This document shows positions 15,909 to 25,509 of a stretch of 64,000 nucleotides of DNA, one piece after another. The notes beneath the pieces were generated by a model. It ran no database searches and was not told the DNA's origin. It worked only from the letters and a program-made list of their open reading frames with translations. The first letter of the stretch is position 1. Each line of letters begins with the position of its first letter. The position numbers and the translations under genes were made by a program. The stretch lies in contig NZ_JAGQBX010000007.1 in NCBI RefSeq assembly GCF_024345855.1, forward strand, positions 18,178 to 82,177. The letters run 5' to 3'. Source of the stretch: Synechococcus sp. GreenBA-s (lineage in GTDB: Bacteria; Cyanobacteriota; Cyanobacteriia; PCC-6307; Cyanobiaceae).

Positions 15909-18900
15909 ATGCCTGGCCCCAGCACCAGTGCCAATCCTTCCCTGAGCTCCCTCAACCTGACTCCCACTGGCACGAGTGGCGAGCAGTTCCAGAGCGAGAT
16001 CTCTGCCACCGTGACAATTGGCCGCAAGCTGTTTGTTCTTTCCAGCGGTGGTGGCACCACCTTGCAGGTGACCAACGCCACCAATCCCTCGGCACCGGCC
16101 CTTCTGGAGCGTCTGAGCTACGGCGACGGCTACGTCTCCCAGGCGGTGGCTACCTACGGCAACCTGGTGGCGGTCGCCCTGTCTCCGGGCGATTACGGCA
16201 CCAGCTCCGGCAAGGGCCTGGTGCGTTTCTACCGCCTCGGTAAGGAGGGCAAGCTCACCCAGATCGCCGATGTGGAAGTGGGTTACCTCCCCGACGGTCT
16301 GGCCTTCAACGCGCAGGGCACCAAGCTGGTGATCGCCAATGAGGGTGAACCGATTGCCAACTATGCAATCGATCGGCCTGGCAGCATCGGCATCATCGAT
16401 ATCAAGCCCCGCGATGGTAAGGAGCGCTTCAGCTACACCGACCTCGACTTTTCTGGGGTGACACTGCCGCAGGAGGGTATCCGCATCTCCGGCCCTGCTG
16501 GCACCACCCAGATCACTGACATCGAGCCGGAGTACGTCACGGTGCTTGGCAAATATGCCTACGTGACCCTGCAGGAAAATAACGGCGTGGCCAAGGTGAA
16601 GCTGGCCACCAATACGATCGAAAAAATCTTTGCCTTAGGCACGGTCGACTACAGCAACCAGCTGGTGGACCTGAGTGATAAGGATGGCGGCTTCAAGCCG
16701 CTTCTGGGCCAGGCCTTCGAAGGGCTGCGCATGGCTGATGGCATTGCGGCTTACAGCATCAAGGGCAAGGACTACTTCATCACTGCTAACGAGGGTGATG
16801 GTCGCGACTATGGAGGATACAAGGATGAGTCCGGCAATGGGCCAGATCCCAACGTCCGTACCCTGACGGACGATGCCTCTGTCGGTACTGGTCTCGCTAC
16901 CACGTTCGGCAGTCGCAGCATCAGCATCTTCGATGCCAACACTGGAGCCCTGCTTTGGGACAGCGGCAACACCCTGCAGACGATTGCCTTCGCGGCGGGC
17001 GTGTATGCCGATGGCCGTAGCGACAGCAAGGGGGTGGAGCCCGAAGGTGTCCTTGTGGTCCGGATCAATGGGCGCAGCTACGCGATCGTGAGTCTTGAGC
17101 GCACCACCAGCTCGATGCTGGCTGTGTTCGACGTGACTGATCCCACCGCCGGTCAGTTCGTGACCAGCCAGGTGATCGCCGGCAGCATTTCTCCCGAAGG
17201 CCTGACAGTGGTGGATGCCAAGCAGAGTCCCACGGGTCGGGCACAGTTGGTGGTGTCCAATGAAGCGTCCAACACCCTCAATCTGTTTGACCTGGAGACT
17301 CTGATAGCTGCGCCTCCTGTTGCGGGTGCGGGCACCTTCGACGGCACCATGCTGAAGGACGTGGATGGTGGCTCCGCCCTCAAAATCAGCAGCCTGATCA
17401 CCAACGGCGAATTCACCAATGGTCTGAATCCGGGCGACAGCGTCTATGCGCCAATTGGCATTTTTGATGGCATGGGTGCCTACGCCAACGGCGATGGCAC
17501 CTACACCTTGCTCGTGAACAACGAGTTGGCGGCCGACCGGGGCTATGGCTATCAGCTGGAAGGGGTGCAAGGTGTGTTTACTGGTGCCCGTATCGCTTCC
17601 TACAAGGTTGATGTCGACATCGATAATAAGGCCAGCAACGGCTACCAGAGTCGCGTCATCTCTGGCGGCCTCGCCTACGACCGGATCTTTGATCGCTCCG
17701 GCTCCCAGATCACCGATGTGGACCAGCTCAGCGCTATCGCCACCGAGGATCTCGATGGGTTCAAGCGCTTCTGCTCCGCCAACCTGGTGGAAGCCTTGAG
17801 CTTCGGTGGTGGTCGTGGCTTCAGCGACCGCATTTACCTAGTGGGCGAGGAGGAATTCGCTGGGGATGGGGGTTCCTTCTTTGCGCTCGATGTCAATGAT
17901 CGCTCACTGCATCAGGTGGCCGGATTCGGCAAGGGCACCTGGGAGTCGGCCACGGCTATCGACACTGGCAACCCGAACACGGTGGCTGTGTTGCTGTTCG
18001 ATGATGCCAACGCCCCCCTCTACCTCTGGGTTGGCACCAAGAGCACGGATCCCAATGCCAGCTTCCTGGAGCGCAATGGTCTGGCCGAGAGCAGCGGTTC
18101 TCTCTATACCTTCGTGGCCGATCTGGCGGATACGGGTCTGCCTGGCCTGAACTCTCAGGATTTGCAGGGCCTCGGTCTGAATGCGCCCGTGGGCGGTCAG
18201 TGGGTCAATCTCGAGACCCTCAATCCCAATTACGCTGCCCTTGGTGCCGGCGACCTGCGCACCCTCGCGGTCAATGCCGGAGCGATTCAGCTCAGTCGGA
18301 TTGAAGATGGTGAGGTCAATCCTCTCAACGGAAAACAAGCGGCGTTTGTGTCAACGGGCACCACAGCCTTTGACAAGGGGGATCTCTATGGCAACGTCTA
18401 CACCCTGGATTTCACCAATGCATTTGACGCCTCTGGTCAGCTCAAGGCCGGTGTGAACCTCACTGACCTCCGGGTGATCTACGACGGCGATCGCCTTGTC
18501 GATCCCACCACAGGCCTGCGCAACCCCGATAATCTCACCTGGAGCCCCGACGGGTTCATCTACCTGCAGGAGGACCGGGCCAATGGCGGTGGCTCCAACA
18601 TCGCCAACGGCAACTTCGGTGCCGCGGAGGCATCCATTTGGAAGCTGGACCCCAACGACTTTGATCTGGTCACTGGCCAGGCCCTGAGCGAGCGTTGGGC
18701 CCAGATCGATCGCACGGCGGTGCCCACCGCCTACGGCCAGAGCCAGCCCTCGTTTGCGGGCCTGGATACCAACGGCGTCGGCAACTGGGAGTCCTCCGGC
18801 ATCATTGATGTTTCGGCTCTCTATGGTGCCACTGCTGGCACCTACTTCCTCGCCAACATCCAGGCCCACAGCCTTGGTGGTGGCAACATCGGCGGTGCCA

Positions 18901-18962
18901 ACTATCTGGTGGAAGGCGGCCAGATCGATCTGATCCAGCAGCTCAGCACCTTCGGGATCTGA
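15909..18962 (+). CDS. Large PhoX-like alkaline phosphatase with N-terminal choice-of-anchor I-type propeller
   Basis: This 1017-residue protein is built of two parts. Residues about 30-470 resemble the choice-of-anchor I beta-propeller (YGDGYVSQAVATYGNLVAV, DIEPEYVTVLGKYAYVTLQE, TANEGDGRDYGGY, GVEPEGVLVV). Residues about 490-1010 resemble the PhoX/DUF839 phosphatase class (LLVNNELAADRGYG, ATEDLDGFKRFCSANLVEAL, YLVGEEEF, NPDNLTWSPDGFIYLQED). PhoX enzymes hydrolyse organic phosphate esters outside the cytoplasm using calcium. No Sec or Tat signal peptide is visible; the Ser/Thr-rich start suggests another export route. Codon use is visibly less GC-rich than in neighbours. A Pho box and a strong terminator frame it as a single-gene unit. 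Confidence 0.8.
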   Translation: MPGPSTSANPSLSSLNLTPTGTSGEQFQSEISATVTIGRKLFVLSSGGGTTLQVTNATNPSAPALLERLSYGDGYVSQAVATYGNLVAVALSPGDYGTSSGKGLVRFYRLGKEGKLTQIADVEVGYLPDGLAFNAQGTKLVIANEGEPIANYAIDRPGSIGIIDIKPRDGKERFSYTDLDFSGVTLPQEGIRISGPAGTTQITDIEPEYVTVLGKYAYVTLQENNGVAKVKLATNTIEKIFALGTVDYSNQLVDLSDKDGGFKPLLGQAFEGLRMADGIAAYSIKGKDYFITANEGDGRDYGGYKDESGNGPDPNVRTLTDDASVGTGLATTFGSRSISIFDANTGALLWDSGNTLQTIAFAAGVYADGRSDSKGVEPEGVLVVRINGRSYAIVSLERTTSSMLAVFDVTDPTAGQFVTSQVIAGSISPEGLTVVDAKQSPTGRAQLVVSNEASNTLNLFDLETLIAAPPVAGAGTFDGTMLKDVDGGSALKISSLITNGEFTNGLNPGDSVYAPIGIFDGMGAYANGDGTYTLLVNNELAADRGYGYQLEGVQGVFTGARIASYKVDVDIDNKASNGYQSRVISGGLAYDRIFDRSGSQITDVDQLSAIATEDLDGFKRFCSANLVEALSFGGGRGFSDRIYLVGEEEFAGDGGSFFALDVNDRSLHQVAGFGKGTWESATAIDTGNPNTVAVLLFDDANAPLYLWVGTKSTDPNASFLERNGLAESSGSLYTFVADLADTGLPGLNSQDLQGLGLNAPVGGQWVNLETLNPNYAALGAGDLRTLAVNAGAIQLSRIEDGEVNPLNGKQAAFVSTGTTAFDKGDLYGNVYTLDFTNAFDASGQLKAGVNLTDLRVIYDGDRLVDPTTGLRNPDNLTWSPDGFIYLQEDRANGGGSNIANGNFGAAEASIWKLDPNDFDLVTGQALSERWAQIDRTAVPTAYGQSQPSFAGLDTNGVGNWESSGIIDVSALYGATAGTYFLANIQAHSLGGGNIGGANYLVEGGQIDLIQQLSTFGI

Positions 18963-18989
18963 TCCACCCGCTTTACGACTGCACCTGGG

Positions 18990-19011
18990 GCCCCTGCGGG
19001 GGCTCTTTTTT
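18990..19011 (+). terminator. Terminator of the PhoX-like gene
   Basis: A GCCCC/GGGGC stem (18990-18994 with 18999-19003) with a 4-base loop is followed by TC and six T residues, 28 bases after the stop codon. It is a good Rho-independent terminator. Confidence 0.85.
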
Positions 19012-19074
19012 GTTGGTCATGGACCGGCTGAAATCCTGCCGATCGGCCCCACCGCACCTAGACCGGACACAGCG

Positions 19075-20684
19075 ATGGGGGCAGCGCTCTGGACCAAGGC
19101 AGCTCCCTGCTCAATGCCCTCGGCGGGCTCGGCCTGTTCCTGCTGGGCCTGGCCCTGCTCAGTGAGGGCCTGCGCAGCCTGGCGGGCCAGCAGCTGCGCC
19201 GGGTGCTGCTCCGCTTCACCCGTTCTCCGCTGTCCGGTGCCATCACCGGCGCCTGTGCCACGGCGCTGCTGCAGTCGTCCACGGCGGTGACGGTGGCCAC
19301 GGTGGGCTTTGTGGCCGCCGGGCTGATCAGTTTCCCCTCCTCCCTGGGGCTGGTGATGGGGGCGAATGTGGGCAGCACCAGCCTCGGCTGGCTGGTGGCC
19401 CTGGTGGGGATCCGGCTACAGCTCAGCCAGCTGATGCTGCCGCTGCTGCTGCTGGGGGCGGGGCTGAAGCTGCTCGGCCGGGGTCGGGCCGCCCGCCTGG
19501 GCCTCACCCTTGCCGGCTTTGCCCTGCTGTTTCTCGGCCTGGCCACCCTGCAGGGGGCGATGGCCGGCCGGGGCCTGCTGCTCGACCCCGGCCACTTCGA
19601 CGCCGCCACGGCCGCGGGGCGGCTGCAGCTGCTGGCCCTGGGGTTCGTCACCACCCTGGTCACCCATTCCTCCGGGGCGGGGGTGGCCGCCAGCCTCACG
19701 GCCCTGGCGGCCGGTGGCCTCAACCTCGGCCAGGCCTGCGCCCTGGTGATCGGCATGGACCTCGGCTCCAGCATCACGGCCCAGATCGCCGCCATCGGCT
19801 CGGGTCTGAGCGCCCGCCGCACCGCCACGGCCCACCTGTTGTTCAACGTTGTGACGGCAGCCCTGGCCTTCGTGCTGCTTCCGCCCTACCTGCGGCTGCT
19901 CGCGGCGCCGTCGCTGCCGTCCAGTCAGCTGGAGCCCGCCTTTGCCCTCACGCTGTTCCAGAGCGGTTTCAATCTGCTGGGCCTGGCGTTGCTGTTGCCC
20001 CTCACGGGGCCGTTCGCCGGCCTGATCCGCCGGCTGGTGCGTACCTCCCAGGAGCGGGAGGTCGACGATCTCGACGCCATTCCGCCGCCGCAACCGGACC
20101 AGGCCCTCGAACCGGCCGCCGATGCCCTGCGCCAGACCTTCGGCGATCTGGTGGTGCACTTGGGCTGCTTGCTCGGGGCAGAGTCCGGCCCGGCGCCACC
20201 CCAGCCCACGGGCCTCAACGGACTGCAGGGGGAGCTCGATCGGATTGAGCTCTATCTCGATCAGATCCATGTGGAGCAGCTGGAGGCCCCCGAAGGCCGG
20301 CGCCTGCTGCACCTGCTGCACGGCCTGGACCATCTGCAACGGCTGCATGAGCGGCTGGAGGAGGAGCCCGATCGGGCCCGCACCGTGCGCACGGATCCAG
20401 CCCTGGCGGGGCTGCGTCAGGAGCTCCTGGGCCTGGTGCGTGCGCTGCCCGACATCCTGGCGATGGACCACTGGACGGCGGCGAGCCAGGGCACTGCTGC
20501 GGCGGCCCGGCTGATCGAGGTCAGCGTGCAGCCGCTGCGCCATCGGGTGATGGCGGCCATCGCCACGGGCGAACTGGAGCTGGAGCAGGGAACCCACAGC
20601 CTTGAAGCCATCCGCTGGCTGGAGCGGGTCAGCCGCCACCTGCAGCAGATCTGCCGCCACATGGCCAGGGCCACGGGCCGTTGA
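19075..20684 (+). CDS. Na/Pi-cotransporter family protein with PhoU-like tail; start region disturbed
   Basis: This membrane protein has the two inverted Na/Pi-cotransporter repeats with QSS motifs (TALLQSSTAVTVATVGF; second half THSSGAGVAASLTALAAGG) and a cytoplasmic helical C-terminal half resembling PhoU. The conserved first helix (LLNALGGLGLFLLGLALLSEGL) begins near 19104, upstream of the first in-frame ATG at 19203. The only nearby ATG, 19075, is out of frame by one base; a sixth G in the G5 run at 19077-19081 would restore M-G-G-S-A-L-D-Q. A CTG at 19089 is the alternative start. It probably imports phosphate with sodium. Confidence 0.75.
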
Positions 20685-20695
20685 GACCCGTTTGC

Positions 20696-20989
20696 TCAGA
20701 TTTCGAAGTCCAGCAGCTGCGAGCGGCTGGCATCCAGCTGCTTCCAGAGGCTGCGGATCTGCTCATAGGCAGCATCCTGCTCGAGCTTGCCACCGGCCTG
20801 CAGCGCCACGATCAGGCCGATGCGATCGGCGAACTGTTCGAGATTCTGGTGAAAGGCCAGCTTCTGGGGGGACCAGTCGGCGCCGCGATAGCGGCTGAAG
20901 CCCTCCAGGGGTGCGTGGACTCCGGCTAATGGCGTGGCATCAGGGGGTGGGGGATTCTCACCACCCTTGGGGTGCAGCGGGTGGCTCAT
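20696..20989 (-). CDS. DUF7219-like small protein, copy 1
   Basis: This 97-residue protein has a proline-rich N-terminus and a conserved core: SRYRGADWSPQKLAFHQNL, EQFADRIGLIVALQAGGKL, YEQIRSLWKQLDASRSQLL. This pattern matches a cyanobacterial family of unknown function (DUF7219-like). A paralogue lies 1.3 kb away on the same strand, directly behind pstB, with corA on the opposite strand between the two copies. It is cytoplasmic and mostly helical, with no known activity. Confidence 0.8.
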   Translation of the reverse strand: MSHPLHPKGGENPPPPDATPLAGVHAPLEGFSRYRGADWSPQKLAFHQNLEQFADRIGLIVALQAGGKLEQDAAYEQIRSLWKQLDASRSQLLDFEI

Positions 20990-21150
20990 CGGCCCTGAAC
21001 TTTCGTGTCAGCTTAGCGATGCCACAGAGAGCCTGAAGCTCCCTGCGAACACTCACCTCCCAGCCCAGCAATCGCGGCCCTTGCGGTTGTGCAGGGTGAC
21101 GATCCGGAGGCCGGCAGTAGGATGAAACTGCCGGTTGATTCAGGAGTTCG

Positions 21151-22278
21151 TTGATCCCCGATCTACGGCAGCTGAGGCCCACTCCAGGTTCCCTTGAATC
21201 GCGGCGGCTGGAAGAGCGACCCGGCACGATGCCCACCGCGCTCTACGTGGCCGGGGGGCGGGCCAAGACTGAATTCTGCGTGGTTGATCTGGATCCGGCT
21301 GGTGTGCAGTTGATTCCCCTGGCCCGGGTCTCGGCCCTGCGGGAGCACTGCCAGTCGGGCCGGCCGATGTGGCTGCGCATCACGGGCCTGGCACAACCCC
21401 ATGCCATCCAGGAGGCCCTCACCATACTGGGGGTTCCCGATCTGTTTCATCCCCTGCTGCTCGATGTGCCCCAGGCCACCCGGGTGGACTCCTTGGGTGA
21501 TGTCATCACTGTGGTCATGCATCGCCTGCGCCTCTCCCGGGATCCGACGGTGCTGGTGAGCGATCAGGTGGGCATGGTGCTGCTGCCGCACGTGTTGATC
21601 TCGGTGGAGGAGTGTCCCTCGGAGCATCCCTTCGCTCCGCTGATCCAGTGGCTGCAGACCAAGACGCCCCCACCCGGCGCCGAGGATCTCGATGATCTGC
21701 TGCATTTCATGGTGGACAGCCTGCTGGATCCCCTGCTGCCCATGCTGGAGCAGATGGCGAATCGGCTCGATGATCTGGAGGAGGCCGCCCTGCGTGACCC
21801 CAGCCCCAAGCTGCTCAACCGAGCCTTTCAGATCCGCAGCAACCTGCGGGAGATCCGACGCCAGCTCTGGCCGCTGCGCAACCAACTGATGGTGTTCCTG
21901 CGCCAGAACCAACCGATCATGGGTCCGGAGGGCCTGAAGGGATTCAAGGACATGATCCAGACGGTGGCCCATCTCTTCGACACCTGCGAAATGTTGCGGC
22001 ACCAGTGCGATTCGGTGACGGAAGCCCACGTGGCCAGCACCGGCAATCGCATGAATCAGATCATGAAGACGCTCACGATCGTCTCTACCATCTTTGCACC
22101 CCTAACCTTCCTGGCTGGCATCTATGGCATGAACTTTGAGTTCATGCCCGAACTGAAGTGGAGCTACGGCTATCCCGCCTGTCTGGCGGTGATGGCCCTG
22201 ATCGCCAGCGTTCAGGCCACCTGGCTGTGGCGGCGGGGCTGGTTCGTGGATTGGACCGGCAGTCGCCCGAAGCGCTGA
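21151..22278 (+). CDS. corA: CorA-type Mg2+/divalent cation channel
   Basis: This 375-residue protein has the CorA layout: a large N-terminal cytoplasmic domain, long stalk helices, and two C-terminal helices separated by the ion-selectivity motif YGMNFE. The start is a TTG at 21151 with CAGGAG four bases upstream (21141-21146); an ATG at 21229 would shorten the N-terminus. A TAGGAT at 21118-21123 could be the -10. It probably carries Mg2+, Co2+ or Ni2+. The gene is divergent from one DUF7219-like gene and convergent with the other, inside the phosphate island. Confidence 0.92.
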   Translation: MIPDLRQLRPTPGSLESRRLEERPGTMPTALYVAGGRAKTEFCVVDLDPAGVQLIPLARVSALREHCQSGRPMWLRITGLAQPHAIQEALTILGVPDLFHPLLLDVPQATRVDSLGDVITVVMHRLRLSRDPTVLVSDQVGMVLLPHVLISVEECPSEHPFAPLIQWLQTKTPPPGAEDLDDLLHFMVDSLLDPLLPMLEQMANRLDDLEEAALRDPSPKLLNRAFQIRSNLREIRRQLWPLRNQLMVFLRQNQPIMGPEGLKGFKDMIQTVAHLFDTCEMLRHQCDSVTEAHVASTGNRMNQIMKTLTIVSTIFAPLTFLAGIYGMNFEFMPELKWSYGYPACLAVMALIASVQATWLWRRGWFVDWTGSRPKR

Positions 22279-22324
22279 ACGCCGTGTCTTGGTCAGAGCT
22301 GCGCCGCCCGGATCGGCAGGAGAT

Positions 22325-22594
22325 CTATTTCAGCAGCTGTTTGCGGCTGCTCTTGAGTTCTGCGAGCAGGTCTTTGATCTGCCTGTAGGCATCCTCCTGG
22401 CTCATCTTGCCATTGCCCTGAAGGCCCACAATCAGGCCCACGCGCTCGGCAAACTGCTCAAGATTCTGATGGAAGGCCAGCCGGTTGGGGCTCCACTGGC
22501 TGCCGTGGTACGAGCTGAAGGATTCCATCGGCGAATGGACCCCTTCAGCGGAACCTAGCGGTTCATCCCCGTGGGTCGCTGGGCTGCTGCTCAT
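22325..22594 (-). CDS. DUF7219-like small protein, copy 2, end of the pst operon
   Basis: This 89-residue paralogue of the 20.7-kb gene shows FSSYHGSQWSPNRLAFHQNL, EQFAERVGLIVGLQGNGKM and AYRQIKDLLAELKSSRKQL. It begins 18 bases after the pstB stop on the same strand, the place where many bacteria carry phoU. Its coupling to pst suggests Pho control and a role in phosphate signalling or transporter regulation, but this is inference. No catalytic motif is visible. Confidence 0.8.
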   Translation of the reverse strand: MSSSPATHGDEPLGSAEGVHSPMESFSSYHGSQWSPNRLAFHQNLEQFAERVGLIVGLQGNGKMSQEDAYRQIKDLLAELKSSRKQLLK

Positions 22595-22612
22595 GGCGGC
22601 GGCTCCTGGGCT

Positions 22613-23437
22613 TCAGCCGAAGCGCCCAGAGACATAGTCCTGGGTGGCCTGCTGGCTGGGTGCATTGAAGATCTGCTCCGTGGGAGCGAATTCCTCCAGG
22701 CAACCCACCTTGCCGTCGATATCGGCCTTGGCCTGCACGTTAAAGAAGCCGGTCATGTCGCTGACACGCACCGCCTGCTGCATGTTGTGGGTGACGATCA
22801 CGATGGTGTAGCTCTTCTTGAGCTCGTGGATCATTTCCTCGATCTTGAGGGTGCTGATCGGATCGAGGGCCGAGCAGGGTTCATCCATCAGGATCACTTC
22901 CGGTTCGATGGCCACGGTGCGGGCGATGCAGAGGCGCTGCTGCTGACCGCCGCTGAGGGCGCAGCCACTCTGTTTGAGTTTGTCCTTGGTTTCGTCCCAG
23001 ATGGCGGCCTTGCGCAGGGAGCGCTCCACCAGTTCATCCATGTCGCCCTTGTAGCCATTGATGCGGGCACCGAAGGCGATGTTCTCGTAGATGCTCTTGG
23101 GGAAGGGGTTGGGCTTCTGGAACACCATGCCGATGCGGCGGCGCACCTCCACTGCATCCACGTCACGCGCGTAGAGGTCCTGGCCATGGAAGAGCACCCG
23201 GCCCTTGAGGGTGCATCCTTCGATCAGGTCGTTCATGCGGTTGAGGGCACGCAGCACGGTGCTCTTGCCGCAGCCGGAGGGTCCGATGAAGGCCGTCACC
23301 TGGCCCTTGGGAATGTCCATGAAGACATTGCGCACGGCCTCGTTGGTGCCGTAGCTGATGCCCACATTCTCCAGCGACAGGCAGATGTCCGACTGGCTGC
23401 TGGAGGAGGCGCTGGTGGTGGGAGAGGAGGAGGTCAT
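22613..23437 (-). CDS. pstB: Phosphate ABC transporter ATP-binding protein PstB
   Basis: This is the ATPase of the high-affinity phosphate importer. At 274 residues it carries Walker [10 protein letters not shown] (52-60), the Q-loop region [12 protein letters not shown], signature LSGGQQQR (161-168), Walker B VILMDEP and the switch His in IVTHNMQQ. The Ser-rich N-terminus precedes the conserved [10 protein letters not shown]. It follows pstA by 14 bases and precedes a DUF7219-like gene. The whole unit is preceded by a Pho box at 25.4 kb. Confidence 0.98.
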   Translation of the reverse strand: MTSSSPTTSASSSSQSDICLSLENVGISYGTNEAVRNVFMDIPKGQVTAFIGPSGCGKSTVLRALNRMNDLIEGCTLKGRVLFHGQDLYARDVDAVEVRRRIGMVFQKPNPFPKSIYENIAFGARINGYKGDMDELVERSLRKAAIWDETKDKLKQSGCALSGGQQQRLCIARTVAIEPEVILMDEPCSALDPISTLKIEEMIHELKKSYTIVIVTHNMQQAVRVSDMTGFFNVQAKADIDGKVGCLEEFAPTEQIFNAPSQQATQDYVSGRFG

Positions 23438-23451
23438 GGCGAGTGCGGGTG

Positions 23452-24387
23452 TCAGGCGCGGGCGAGTTGGCTGAGCCAGCGGGCCAGGAGATTGGCGGCC
23501 AGGATCATCAGCACGAGCACAAACGAAGCGGCCCAGGCCAGGGAGATCTGGGCCTGGTAGGGCATGATCGCGAAGTTGTAGATCAGCACCGACATCGTGG
23601 CGATGGGGTTGAAGACCCCCTCGGGCCAGAAGGGTGAGAACAGGGCCGTGAAGATCAGCGGAGCCGTTTCGCCGGCGGCGCGGGCAATGCCGAGCACGAT
23701 GCCGGTCGCGATGGGGGAGAAGGCGGCCGGCAGGGTGATGTGGGTGATGGTCACCATCTTGCTGGCACCCACCCCGAGGGCCCCCAGGCGGAGCTCCTGG
23801 GGCACGAGCTTGAGCCCCTCGTCGGTGGTCTTGATGACGGTGGGAATCATCAGCACGGCCAGGGCGATGCCGCCGGCCATGGCGCTGTAGCTCTGGCCGA
23901 AGAAGATGCGGGTGCTGACGATCAGGCCGTAGACGAAGACGCCGCAGATGATCGAGGGCACACCGGCCAGCACGTTGGTGCCGAAGCGTACGAAGCTGGC
24001 GAAGGAGCCGCCGCTGGAGTATTCGGCCAGGTAGATGCCACCGCCGACCCCCACCGGTATCGCGATCAGGGCGGCGATGGCGGTGACGAGCAGGGTGCCA
24101 ACGATTGCGTTGCCGATGCCGCCCCCCTCAAGCCCAGGCGCGGGGGGAAGCTGGGTGAGCAGCGAGAAGCTGATCAGCGAGCCACCCTTGATCAGCACGT
24201 AGGCCAGCACCAGCACCAGGGGCAGCACGGCGATGGTGGTCGCCAGGCCGGCCAGCCCCGTGAGCACGGCATTCCAGCGGTTGCGGGAGAGCTGGGGGCG
24301 GAAGGTGAGTGAGCCGCGCTGGAACCCGCCTGCACTGGCGGCGGGGATGCGGGATCCGGGTGCCTGAGGAGAGAGAGAGGTGTGCAT
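23452..24387 (-). CDS. pstA: Phosphate ABC transporter permease PstA
   Basis: This 311-residue inner-membrane permease pairs with PstC to form the phosphate channel. It shows six hydrophobic helices. The family motif [14 protein letters not shown] follows the third helix region, and the coupling-loop sequence [22 protein letters not shown] contacts PstB. The N-terminal 30 residues are low complexity, and the real start could be slightly later. It lies 10 bases after pstC. Confidence 0.96.
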   Translation of the reverse strand: MHTSLSPQAPGSRIPAASAGGFQRGSLTFRPQLSRNRWNAVLTGLAGLATTIAVLPLVLVLAYVLIKGGSLISFSLLTQLPPAPGLEGGGIGNAIVGTLLVTAIAALIAIPVGVGGGIYLAEYSSGGSFASFVRFGTNVLAGVPSIICGVFVYGLIVSTRIFFGQSYSAMAGGIALAVLMIPTVIKTTDEGLKLVPQELRLGALGVGASKMVTITHITLPAAFSPIATGIVLGIARAAGETAPLIFTALFSPFWPEGVFNPIATMSVLIYNFAIMPYQAQISLAWAASFVLVLMILAANLLARWLSQLARA

Positions 24388-24397
24388 CGGAGCCGGA

Positions 24398-25354
24398 TCA
24401 GGTGTATTTCAGGCTGAGGCGCCGCACCACCCACTGGGCCAGCACATTGACCAGCAGGGTGAGCAGCATCAGCACCAGGGCCGCATACATCAGGGCCGAC
24501 ACCTGGTTGCCATCCGCTTCACCGAACTGGTTGGCGAGCATCGAGGAGATGGTGTTACCCGGTGCCAGGAGGCTCCAGCTGAAGTTGTTGGAGTTGCCGA
24601 TGATCATGGTCACGGCCATGGTTTCGCCCATGGCGCGGCCCAGGGCGAGCATCACGCCGCCGGCGATGCCGGAGACGGCGGCCGGCAGGATCACCTGCAG
24701 GATGGCGCCCCAGCGGGTGGTGCCGATGCCGTAGGCGGCCTGACGCAGTTCGGGCGGCACCTGTAGCAGGGAATCCCGGGCGATGGCCGTGATGATCGGC
24801 AGGATCATCACCACAAGGATCAGGATGGCGGGTGCCATGCCGGGACCCTGGGGATCGGTGGAGAAGACCGGCAACCAGCCCAGCCTGGTGTAGAGGAAGC
24901 TCAGGAAGGGCCGCAGGAAGGGCTCCATCACGAAGATGGCCCACAGGCCGAGCACCACTGAGGGGATGGCCGCCAGCAGCTCCACCATCAGCGCGAGGAT
25001 GTCGCGCAGCTTGGTGGGAATGATGTTTTCGGTGAGGAAGATCGCGGTGCCCACGCCGAGGGGCACGGCGATCACCAGGGACAGCGCCGACGTGACAATC
25101 GTGCCGTAGATGGCGGTGAGGGCGCCGTACTGATCGCCCACCGGATCCCAGTTGGAGGTGGTGAGGAAGGCCAGGCCGTAGGCGCTGATGGCCTGGCGGG
25201 AGCCGCCCATCACGGTCAGCAGGATGCCGAGCAGCACCAGGCCCACCAGAGAGGCCAGGGCCACGGTCAACCAGCGGAAGCCGCGATCCGCCAGCTTGTC
25301 GCTGACCGGCCGGCGGCGCAGGGTGAAGAGATCAGGGCCTGAATCCAAGCGCAT
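24398..25354 (-). CDS. pstC: Phosphate ABC transporter permease PstC
   Basis: This 318-residue permease is the PstA partner. An N-terminal helix (LTVALASLVGLVLLGILL) is followed by GLAFLTTSNWDPVGDQYGAL, the typical PstC loop. Further helices follow, then the coupling-loop segment ELRQAAYGIGTTRWGAILQV. The ATG at 25354 (MRLDSGPDL) is preferred to TTG or GTG codons further upstream. It is the first gene of pstC-pstA-pstB-DUF7219, behind a three-repeat Pho box. Confidence 0.95.
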   Translation of the reverse strand: MRLDSGPDLFTLRRRPVSDKLADRGFRWLTVALASLVGLVLLGILLTVMGGSRQAISAYGLAFLTTSNWDPVGDQYGALTAIYGTIVTSALSLVIAVPLGVGTAIFLTENIIPTKLRDILALMVELLAAIPSVVLGLWAIFVMEPFLRPFLSFLYTRLGWLPVFSTDPQGPGMAPAILILVVMILPIITAIARDSLLQVPPELRQAAYGIGTTRWGAILQVILPAAVSGIAGGVMLALGRAMGETMAVTMIIGNSNNFSWSLLAPGNTISSMLANQFGEADGNQVSALMYAALVLMLLTLLVNVLAQWVVRRLSLKYT

Positions 25355-25419
25355 CGGCACGATGGCGAACGGCTGTGAACAGCTTGACTTCACCAATCTC
25401 CCACGCAGAAGTTCTCTTG

Positions 25420-25449
25420 GGTTTAAGGGCCGATTAACGACCGATCAAC
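25420..25449 (-). promoter_or_regulatory. Pho box, three repeats, upstream of pstC
   Basis: Read on the minus strand the order is GTTGATCG, GTC, GTTAATCG, GCC, CTTAAACC: three 8-bp TTAA-type repeats with 3-base spacers (11-bp period). Its near edge is 65 bases from the pstC ATG. The arrangement equals that before the PhoX-like gene. No clear -10 hexamer is seen. Confidence 0.75.
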
Positions 25450-25509
25450 GTCTGGGCAACAGCCGGGGGCTGTTCGGTCAAGGGGGCCCGGGTCCGGGGC
25501 GGCCTCGGC

